A stretch of DNA of 6,439 nt from assembly GCA_038227745.1 (NCBI GenBank), contig JBBRPS010000618.1:1-6439 (forward strand). Reading direction: 5' to 3'. This DNA is from DASPXY01 sp038227745. Lineage in GTDB: Bacteria; Planctomycetota; Planctomycetia; Gemmatales; Gemmataceae. This document shows positions 1 to 5,231 of this stretch, piece by piece. The position numbers and the translations under genes were made by a program. The notes beneath the pieces are model-generated. The model was given only the letters and a program-made list of their open reading frames with translations. It did not search any database and was not told the DNA's origin. How positions within the stretch are numbered: the stretch's first letter is position 1; every line of letters starts with the position of its first letter.

Positions 1-408
1 CAGCTCGGGGCGCATCACCTTGAGAGCGACGGCCCGCTTGAGCAACGGGTCTTCGGCCAGCAGCACCATGCCCATGCCGCCGGTGCCAAGGACTTTGAGG
101 ACACGGTACGCTCCCAGCCGGCCCAGTTCGCCAGGCTGTTGCGGGGGGGCGAGGAAAGCGAGTATCGCCCCGTCCACGTCCGGAGAGGAGGGCGTGTAAT
201 CGCGCACCGCGGCCGTGAGGCTTTCCGCAAGCTGGGCCGGGTTCGGTGCTGCGGGGGGTGGAGGAGCCGGGCGCGCCGGCGCGGCGGCGGCAGCCGGCGT
301 GGGGACCAGCAAGGGCTTCTGGCAATGCGGACAGGTGGCGCGCTTGCCGGCATCTTCCTCCTTGACCGATAGCTTCTTTCCGCAAGCAGGACAAGGCAAG
401 ACGATCAT
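1..408 (-). CDS. Zinc-ribbon Ser/Thr protein kinase, N-terminal part (cut by window edge)
   Basis: This is the first 136 codons of a Hanks-type Ser/Thr kinase that continues beyond base 1. The protein opens with a small zinc ribbon: Cys6-x2-Cys9 and Cys26-x2-Cys29 in the pattern CPAC...CPHC. A Pro/Ala-rich linker follows (about residues 35-60), then a short helical stretch (60-92). The kinase fold starts at about residue 100 with YRVLKVLGTGGMGMVLLAED, whose glycine loop is GTGGMG (108-113), followed by AVALK with the presumed ATP-anchoring Lys130. HRD, DFG and the C-lobe lie outside the window, so activity cannot be judged. The ATG at 408 is chosen because AGGAG (417-421) sits 8 nt upstream and the zinc ribbon starts immediately after it. 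Zinc-ribbon plus kinase is a common planctomycete arrangement (family knowledge). The gene is divergent from the DUF433 kinase at 1027, with about 620 nt between their starts. Its substrate is unknown. Confidence 0.93.
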   Translation of the reverse strand, partial: MIVLPCPACGKKLSVKEEDAGKRATCPHCQKPLLVPTPAAAAAPARPAPPPPAAPNPAQLAESLTAAVRDYTPSSPDVDGAILAFLAPPQQPGELGRLGAYRVLKVLGTGGMGMVLLAEDPLLKRAVALKVMRPEL

Positions 409-453
409 CCGGGGTTCTCCTGGCAGAACGCGCAGACTGGCCAAATCTAGTTG

Positions 454-481
454 ATTATCGCAGGAGCAGCCGGGGTGTCAA
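454..481 (-). promoter_or_regulatory. Sigma70-like promoter of the zinc-ribbon kinase
   Basis: Read on the minus strand, a perfect -35 TTGACA (bases 481-476) is followed after 16 nt by GATAAT (459-454), five of six matches to TATAAT. Transcription would start near 446-448, giving a leader of about 40 nt that carries the AGGAG ribosome site at 417-421. This is the best promoter match in the window. The call rests on consensus only. Confidence 0.7.
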
Positions 482-581
482 GCGCTCTGAAAAGGTGCCT
501 TCAACATCACTCCTTCGGAAGCGGTCGGCGATCTCCAGTTCGTGGCCCGCGTGATCTACCAGGCATTACCCCGGCAAGAAA

Positions 582-651
582 GAAGAACCGAGCCGCGACC
601 GTGAGGGAGCGGTCCGGCCACCGCTCCCTGACGGTCGCGGCTCGGTTCTTC
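582..651. repeat. Long inverted repeat, 32-bp arms, 6-nt loop
   Basis: Arms 582-613 and 620-651 are reverse complements over 32 bp with one mismatch (G603 opposite G630). The loop is CCGGCC (614-619). The arm begins GAAGAACCGAGCCGCGACCG. The structure is too long for an ordinary terminator and has no T tract, so a dispersed palindromic element (REP/MITE-like) is more likely. I have an impression that related palindromes are frequent between genes in planctomycete genomes, but I cannot verify that here. Confidence 0.9.
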
Positions 652-732
652 CAAAGCGGTCCGGCCATTGTTTTGTTCCAGGAGCATTTCCCAGGCGGGA
701 TCCAGTATCCCGTCGCCGTTGCCGAACCGCCT

Positions 733-844
733 GTTTAGCCGCGAGCGGTGAGCCAGATCCCGCTGCGCGGGGGCCGCGCGGGTGAGCCAGATCCCGCTGC
801 GCGGGGGCACGCAGCGGGATCTGGCTCACCGCTCGCGGCTAAAC
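733..844. repeat. Large perfect inverted repeat, 35-bp arms, with nested second hairpin
   Basis: Bases 733-767 and 810-844 are perfect 35-bp reverse complements, starting GTTTAGCCGCGAGCGGTGAG and ending in CGGCTAAAC. The 42 nt between them contain a second copy of the inner part of the left arm. As a result 781-801 can also pair perfectly with 810-830, leaving an 8-nt loop (802-809). The right arm therefore has two competing partners. No T run follows, which argues against a simple terminator. It is probably a palindromic repeat element that has gained an internal duplication. Confidence 0.9.
747..808. repeat. Two direct copies of a 28-bp unit, period 34
   Basis: Bases 747-774 and 781-808 are identical (GGTGAGCCAGATCCCGCTGC followed by GCGGGGGC) and are separated by CGCGCG. 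The copies lie in the left part of the 733-844 palindrome. The right arm holds one inverted copy of the first 21 bp, so the duplication arose within the palindromic element. Confidence 0.9.
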
Positions 845-847
845 GAA

Positions 848-877
848 CGGTCACTCATTTCTGCCGCGGTGTATACT
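848..877 (+). promoter_or_regulatory. Possible promoter of the DUF433-kinase gene
   Basis: TATACT at 872-877 matches five of six bases of the -10 consensus. The -35 side is poor: CGGTCA at 848-853 (18-nt spacer) matches only three of six. It would give a leader of about 140 nt. It lies immediately after the 733-844 palindrome, in a relatively AT-rich pocket. The call is weak. Confidence 0.25.
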
Positions 878-1026
878 AGCTTCGCCGACTCGCGGGACAA
901 CGGCCGCTGCTGCCTGGGTCGTGGAGAATCGGTACGGGGTGACGGACCGCTTCAAGTCGGTGCGGTTGGGCAAGACGCCGACCTACCGGAAGCCGCCAGA
1001 ACGTGGTGTACCAGGGAAGTGAACCG

Positions 1027-3087
1027 ATGCCTCACAGTCCAAGGCCCATCGACCTGCAGGCGCAACAGCGGCGCATCACGGCCGACCCAGGTGTACTCGA
1101 CGGCAAGCCGGCGGTCCGCGACCTGACCGTCACCGTCGAGCACATCCTGCGCACCCTCGCCTCGGGCACGCAGATGGCTGACCTGCAGCGCGAGTACCCG
1201 GGGCTGGAAGCGGCGGACCTGCGAGCGTGCCTGGGCTACGCCGCGGAGGTACTGGCCACGGCCCCACCAGCGGTCCCGGCGGAAACGGCCGTCTTCGCCG
1301 CGCCGTCTTCGCCGCGCCTCTTCCCGTCGTCCGCTGAACCCAAGGAGGCGGCCCGCGCCGAGATCCTGCCGCCCCCGGCGGAGGCCTCCCCGCTCGCCTC
1401 GGCCGCAGTCCCCACAGAGGCGGCCACTCTTGCGGCCCGACCGGCGCCGGACACGGCCGCAGAAGTACCCGCACCGCGCATCCACATTCCCGGCTATGAG
1501 GTGCTGGGCGAACTGGGCCGGGGCGGCATGGGAGTGGTCTACAAGGCGCGCCAGGTTGGCCTCAACCGCCTGGTGGCCCTCAAGATGATCCTGGGGGGCG
1601 AGCTCGCCGGTAGTGACATGCTCTCCCGTTTCCGGGCCGAGGCCGAGGCGGTGGCACGCTTGCAGCACCCCGGCATCGTGCAGATTTTCGAGATCGGCGA
1701 CCACGACGGCAACCCCTTCTTCTCTCTGGAGTTCGTGGTCGGCGGCAGCCTGGCCGGCCGCCTTGACGGTCGCCCGCTGGACCCGCGCGCCGCCGCCGAA
1801 CTGGTGGCGCCTCTGGCGCGGGCCGTCCACTACGCGCACGAGCAAGGCATCGTCCACCGCGACCTCAAGCCGGCCAACGTCCTGCTGACCGCCGACGGTG
1901 AGGTGAAGGTCACCGATTTCGGCCTGGCCAAGCAGCTGCACGGCAACCCCGGCGCGACGCGCACCGGGGAGGTCATGGGCACACCCGGCTACATGGCCCC
2001 CGAGCAAGCCAGGGGCAACAAGGACATCGGCGCGCCCGCGGACGTCTGGGCCCTGGGGGCCATCCTCTACGAGCTGCTGACTGGCCGGCCGCCGTTCCAG
2101 GCCGCGACGCCCCTGGACACCCTGCTGCAGGTGCTGCAGCGCGAGCCGGTGCCGGTACGGCAGGTACACCCCAAGGCGCCGCGCGATCTGGAGACGGTGT
2201 GCCTGAAGTGCCTGAGCAAGGAGACGGGGCAGCGCTACGCCAGCGCGGCCGACCTGGCCGACGATCTGCAGCGCTTCCTCGATGGCGAGCCGATCAAGGC
2301 CCGGCCGCCGGGGCCGTTGCGGCGAGCCAACCGCTGGTTCCTGCGCCACCAGGGCCTGGTGCTGGCGTACACGCTCGGGGCCGTGGCGGTGGCCGTCTAC
2401 CAGCTTCTGCTTCTGTCGGAAATATCGCCCCCCGCGCTGCTGGGACTGCCCGTCGAGAGCGACCTCGAGTTCGCCCTGGGGTTCCTGCCCGTGATGCTCA
2501 TGGTCCTGGTCGCGACCGCTCACGCCGACCGCCGCCCCTTCACGTTCGCCGCCGTTCCCTTGCTGCTGGGCGCGGCCGTGTACTGGTATTTCGCCCTCGA
2601 CTGGTATTTCACCCTCGATGGCGCGCTGGACGGGCCGAGCCAGGCCTGGCTCGGCCGCGCCCTGACGGTCTGTGGCCTGGTCGGCGTCCTGGTGGCGCTG
2701 GGGCTGCGGAATTGGCGGGCCGCCCTGGCGCTCCTGCTCGTACACGGCGGTGCCGCGGCCTCCGTCTGGCTGTTCGGCTGGTCCGCCGCGGTGCTGCTGG
2801 AAGGCGTCCTGTACGGGTTGCTCCTGGGGGGGCTCACCCGGCTGACGGCCTGGGTCTTTCAGCGCGAGCGGGCGGTCAGCGCCCTGGGCGCCCTGCTGGG
2901 GGCCTACGGAGGGTTGATCGTGGTTCACAAAGGGGGACGGCTGTTTGTCACGTTGCTGCAATGGGGGCTCATCGAGTGGCGCAGGCCCTCCATCGCCCTC
3001 TACATGGTGGTCGCCACCGCCTACCTCGGCGCCGTCGCCATGAGCCTGCTGGGGAAGCGCCTGGGTTCGACGGACCGGCCCGCGTGA
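1027..3087 (+). CDS. DUF433 domain - Ser/Thr kinase - polytopic membrane fusion protein
   Basis: This is a 686-residue receptor-like Hanks-type kinase. Residues about 15-78 form a DUF433 domain (ITADPGVLDGKPAVRDLTVT, then the EYPGL helix region), a small helical domain best known from VapB-like antitoxins. A Pro/Ala-rich linker spans 79-150. The kinase domain (about 157-420) has all catalytic motifs: GRGGMG loop (164-169), VALK Lys186, HRD 277-279 with KPAN, DFG 297-299, APE 324-326 and DVW Asp339, so it should be active. From about 440 to 675 the chain is strongly hydrophobic, with roughly eight membrane segments in place of the more usual WD40 or TPR sensor region. The ATG at 1027 is preferred over GTG 1003 because AGGGA (1013-1017) lies 9 nt upstream and DUF433 follows directly. 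The gene converges on the minus-strand gene ending at 3102. What it senses and phosphorylates is unknown. Confidence 0.93.
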   Translation: MPHSPRPIDLQAQQRRITADPGVLDGKPAVRDLTVTVEHILRTLASGTQMADLQREYPGLEAADLRACLGYAAEVLATAPPAVPAETAVFAAPSSPRLFPSSAEPKEAARAEILPPPAEASPLASAAVPTEAATLAARPAPDTAAEVPAPRIHIPGYEVLGELGRGGMGVVYKARQVGLNRLVALKMILGGELAGSDMLSRFRAEAEAVARLQHPGIVQIFEIGDHDGNPFFSLEFVVGGSLAGRLDGRPLDPRAAAELVAPLARAVHYAHEQGIVHRDLKPANVLLTADGEVKVTDFGLAKQLHGNPGATRTGEVMGTPGYMAPEQARGNKDIGAPADVWALGAILYELLTGRPPFQAATPLDTLLQVLQREPVPVRQVHPKAPRDLETVCLKCLSKETGQRYASAADLADDLQRFLDGEPIKARPPGPLRRANRWFLRHQGLVLAYTLGAVAVAVYQLLLLSEISPPALLGLPVESDLEFALGFLPVMLMVLVATAHADRRPFTFAAVPLLLGAAVYWYFALDWYFTLDGALDGPSQAWLGRALTVCGLVGVLVALGLRNWRAALALLLVHGGAAASVWLFGWSAAVLLEGVLYGLLLGGLTRLTAWVFQRERAVSALGALLGAYGGLIVVHKGGRLFVTLLQWGLIEWRRPSIALYMVVATAYLGAVAMSLLGKRLGSTDRPA
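1289..1316 (+). repeat. Exact 14-bp tandem duplication in the kinase linker
   Basis: CCGTCTTCGCCGCG occurs twice head to tail (1289-1302 and 1303-1316) in the linker between DUF433 and the kinase. Fourteen is not a multiple of three, so the two copies are read in different frames (VFAA, then PSSPR). Losing one copy would disconnect DUF433 from the kinase frame. Confidence 0.9.
2583..2618 (+). repeat. 18-bp in-frame tandem duplication in a membrane segment
   Basis: Bases 2583-2600 and 2601-2618 differ only at one base (G2593 against A2611). They encode WYFALD-WYFTLD in effect, at about residues 519-531 of the kinase, at the end of a membrane segment. This looks like a recent six-residue expansion. 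Confidence 0.85.
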
Positions 3088-3106
3088 GTTGCCGGGCCGA
3101 CTCACG
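3083..3106. terminator. Possible bidirectional terminator between convergent genes
   Basis: CGTGAGT (3083-3089) and ACTCACG (3100-3106) are perfect reverse complements around a 10-nt GC-rich loop. The arms contain the stop codons of both convergent genes (TGA 3085-3087 on plus, TGA on minus at 3104-3102). There is no T tract on either side and the stem is only 7 bp, so the call is tentative. An alternative stem GGCCCG/CGGGCC (3077-3082 with 3093-3098) overlaps it. Confidence 0.3.
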
Positions 3107-5069
3107 GGGTCCAGGTCGTGCCGTCCGCGAACCCCACGCCGGTGATGGCGGCCTCGATCCGCGTCGTCCCCGGCTGCAGCCGGCGATGGTTTAGCACGAG
3201 GACTGCCTCGGCGCTGCCCTTGACCAGGATCTGGAGGACGTCGGCAGCAGCATTCCGCACGGCGTGCGTGTGCGTCACCTCTTCCAGGGGCCGCCCACCT
3301 GCGTCGAAGGAAGTACACTTCAACTGAATGGATTCCACGTCCTGCTGCGTGTGGTTCCGGATCCGCCAGCGCGCCGAGGTCGGAGACGTCATGCCGCCGA
3401 CGGCCGGGACGATTTCGACGAACGTAAGGGACACCGGGGCCGGGTGGCCGGGGAACTGAACGGGCTTTAGCCGGTTCGGAACCCGCCTCAGGGGGAGGTC
3501 ACGGAACTCGAAGTCGTACGAGACCTTTTCCCCGGCGGCGACGGTCTTGAGCTCCACCGCGGTCGTGCCCTGCGGCAGGACCAGACGCAGAACGTCGGGG
3601 CTGGCATGGATCTGGCGGGTTGCCGTCACCGCCTCGTTGGCGCGGTCGTAGGCCATCCACCGCACCGACCGGACATCCACCCCCTGGGACTCGAAATCGA
3701 GAACCCTACCCCCTGGGGCGCTCGGGGGAGTCGGGGGGCCTTCACGGACCGTCCACCGCACGCCGCCGCTCTGTTGGGTCACGCCGTCGGCCAGCTTGGC
3801 GAAGCGCACCGCCGTCACGGTGCCGCCCAGCGTCACAACGACGCGGCCGCGCACCGACCCGATGGCCTCCACGCCGCCGAGCAGGTTGCGCAGCGGCACG
3901 CTGCGTGTTTCCTCGAGCACCGTCTGGAAGGACAGCGGCCCCGGCCACTGGCGCAACGGCGGATAGTAGACCTGGTTGCCGGCGTGGTACAGATCCTGCC
4001 CGTCGGGTGCCGTCACCCGGAAGTCCTGCAGCAGGGGTTGGTCGGCGGGCGGCGGGTGGAGGGCGTCCCCGGGCAACCCCACGGCAATGCAGTGGAGCTG
4101 GAGCACCCCTGTCGGCAGCGGCGTGAACTCCCGCACTTCTTGCACTTCGATGAGGAACGGTCCGGCGGCGACAGCCGGCCACCGGCGGGCCCCCTCCTGC
4201 AGGATGAGTTGCCCCCCAGAGTACCGGGGGTGCAAGCCAGCCTGCCGGCAAACTTCTTCGACCGCTTCCAGCCGCGAGCCGCCCCGGAGCCGCAAGGAAA
4301 CCGGCTTCCGCAGTGTCGCCGGCTTGAGGCCAAACGGAATCAGTTGCAGTTGCAGTTCCTGGGCGAGGCTCTTGAGGACGTCCTCAGCCGGCTCGTTTTG
4401 CACGTGGCGGTCCGTCCGCCAGGAGGCCTGGAATGCCTGCCCGGCGACCGGGGCGAGTGTCTGGAATGATTTGATTTCCCCGGCCGATGGCCGTGGTACG
4501 AGAGCCTGGAGCAGCGATGGTTGGCGGAAATCCATGACCACCTCGGCGCCACCCGCCAGCGGGCGGATCTTCATCCCCCAGACCTGCCACCTGCCGTCGG
4601 CATACTCGAGGAGCAGGTGGACCCGGGTGTTGCTCCCCAACCGCTGCTTCGCCGCTTCACGTGAAACGGGCGGCAGTCTCCTGTAGGCCTCGTCCTCCTG
4701 ACGCAAGAAGGTGGTAATCGCGACCTCGGCGCGGCCCCCCAACTCGGTGCCGGGGCCGACCTCGTAATCGATATAGGGGACGGGGCTTGTCACCATCTGG
4801 ACCACCCCGAAATGCTGCGCCCTGGGGACCAGAAGAGCTTGGGCTGCTTTCCCGTTGCCGTCGCGCAGGGCGCGCAGGAACGCCAGGGCAGTCGCGGCGG
4901 GGGAATTCTGGCCCCGCCGCGAGGACTTCAGGAGCGGGATGCCCCACAAGAGAGACAGCAGCGCGACGCCAACGCCAAGGAGGGTGAGCAGTCGCAGCCA
5001 GAACGGTGCGATCCGCGGTTGGTCGGGATCGGCGGCAGGCTGTCCGGATGGCGGTTTGTCGAGCGGCAT
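3102..5069 (-). CDS. Single-span membrane protein with NTF2-like and STN-like regions, function unknown
   Basis: The protein has 655 residues and no recognised named family over its full length. A Pro-rich N-terminus is followed by one membrane segment at about 22-47 (FWLRLLTLLGVGVALLSLLW), which should anchor a large extracytoplasmic part. Residues 57-170 resemble an NTF2/SnoaL-like alpha+beta fold (ALAFLRALRDGN ... VHLLLEYADGRWQVWGMKI). Residues about 229-292 resemble the STN/secretin N0 module (VLKSLAQELQLQLIPFGL ... VSLRLRG ... LEAVEEVCRQAGLHPRYS). The rest is beta-rich, ending in an Ig-like or FxLYD-like stretch (about 560-655). The ATG at 5069 is chosen because AGGGAG (5085-5080) lies 10 nt upstream and the membrane anchor is then correctly near the N-terminus. 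A GTG at 5174 would translate the palindrome. It may share a transcript with the RsbT-like gene upstream. A role in envelope assembly or protein binding is only inferred. Confidence 0.85.
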   Translation of the reverse strand: MPLDKPPSGQPAADPDQPRIAPFWLRLLTLLGVGVALLSLLWGIPLLKSSRRGQNSPAATALAFLRALRDGNGKAAQALLVPRAQHFGVVQMVTSPVPYIDYEVGPGTELGGRAEVAITTFLRQEDEAYRRLPPVSREAAKQRLGSNTRVHLLLEYADGRWQVWGMKIRPLAGGAEVVMDFRQPSLLQALVPRPSAGEIKSFQTLAPVAGQAFQASWRTDRHVQNEPAEDVLKSLAQELQLQLIPFGLKPATLRKPVSLRLRGGSRLEAVEEVCRQAGLHPRYSGGQLILQEGARRWPAVAAGPFLIEVQEVREFTPLPTGVLQLHCIAVGLPGDALHPPPADQPLLQDFRVTAPDGQDLYHAGNQVYYPPLRQWPGPLSFQTVLEETRSVPLRNLLGGVEAIGSVRGRVVVTLGGTVTAVRFAKLADGVTQQSGGVRWTVREGPPTPPSAPGGRVLDFESQGVDVRSVRWMAYDRANEAVTATRQIHASPDVLRLVLPQGTTAVELKTVAAGEKVSYDFEFRDLPLRRVPNRLKPVQFPGHPAPVSLTFVEIVPAVGGMTSPTSARWRIRNHTQQDVESIQLKCTSFDAGGRPLEEVTHTHAVRNAAADVLQILVKGSAEAVLVLNHRRLQPGTTRIEAAITGVGFADGTTWTP

Positions 5070-5079
5070 GGGAGAAACG

Positions 5080-5085
5080 CTCCCT
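5080..5085 (-). promoter_or_regulatory. Ribosome-binding site partly inside a hairpin arm
   Basis: On the minus strand AGGGAG (5085-5080) precedes the ATG at 5069 with a 10-nt spacer. It decides this start over the upstream GTG at 5174. Its first two bases (5085-5084) are the last two bases of the 5084-5148 palindrome arm. Confidence 0.55.
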
Positions 5086-5148
5086 GTAGGATGGGTCTCC
5101 CGACCCGTCCTCTCGCGGGCAGGACGGGTCAGGAGACCCGTCCTACAG
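5084..5148. repeat. Inverted repeat with 28-bp arms in the leader of the STN-like gene
   Basis: Arms 5084-5111 (CTGTAGGATGGGTCTCCCGA...) and 5121-5148 pair over 28 bp with two mismatches (T5092/G5140 and C5101/A5131). The loop is CTCGCGGGC (5112-5120). It lies between two co-directional genes, ending 15 nt before the downstream ATG. It looks like a dispersed palindromic element different in sequence from the two near 600 and 800. In RNA it would form a stable hairpin beside the ribosome site. Confidence 0.9.
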
Positions 5149-5231
5149 CCTGTTTTCTTTCGCCACGCGATCACCTAAGATCGCCTGCCGGCATCCTCAA
5201 GGGGCAGCCCTCAGTAACCCCTGGGCGCCGC

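Larger units (their letters stand above)
482..1026. other. Gene-poor spacer between divergent kinases, with palindromes and coding-like fragments
   Basis: No convincing intact gene lies here. It holds the palindromes 582-651 and 733-844. Between and beside them are short stretches that read like protein but lack starts or have no room to be genes. On the plus strand at about 491-580, one frame includes GAFNITPSEAVGDLQFVARV. On the minus strand at about 733-655, one frame includes FGNGDGILDPAWEMLLEQNN. On the plus strand at about 903-1022, one frame includes VENRYGVTDRFKSVRLGKTP and ends at the TGA 1020-1022, just before the kinase start. They may be relics of one or more decayed genes broken by palindrome insertion, or chance open frames in GC-rich DNA. 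ORFs reported on the minus strand across 556-829 mostly translate the palindromes and are not counted as genes. Confidence 0.6.

Noticed and set aside
582..651. Ordinary rho-independent terminator
   Set aside because: The 32-bp stem is far longer than usual, there is no T run, and the closest genes are divergent from this region so none ends here.
556..829. Minus-strand ORFs of 84 and 87 codons
   Set aside because: Most of their length translates the two palindromes, and neither has a convincing start.
733..844. CRISPR array from the repeated 28-bp unit
   Set aside because: There are only two direct copies, the spacer is 6 nt, and the whole is part of an inverted repeat.
782..1126. Plus-strand ORF of 114 codons overlapping the kinase start
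   Set aside because: It begins inside a palindrome and runs out of frame through DUF433; no domain is visible.
2199..3194. 331-codon plus-strand frame overlapping the kinase membrane region
   Set aside because: It is an out-of-frame reading of the kinase gene with Arg/Pro/Gly-rich low complexity; the in-frame product has clear membrane segments.
952..3318. 788-codon open frame on the minus strand opposite the DUF433 kinase
   Set aside because: It is antisense to a gene with clear kinase motifs, its translation is Arg/Gly/Gln-rich low complexity, and it overruns the convergent gene. It is a by-product of high GC.
3606..4469. 287-codon open frame on the plus strand inside the STN-like gene
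   Set aside because: Its translation is rich in His, Arg and Pro with no recognisable domain, and the opposite strand has a coherent membrane-anchored protein.
5070..5174. 35-residue N-terminal extension of the STN-like protein from GTG 5174
   Set aside because: The extension is mainly translated palindrome, and AGGGAG supports ATG 5069.
5200..5222. Stem AGGGG/CCCCT after the RsbT-like stop as a terminator
   Set aside because: It has only 5 bp, a 13-nt loop and no T tract; it is too weak to call.
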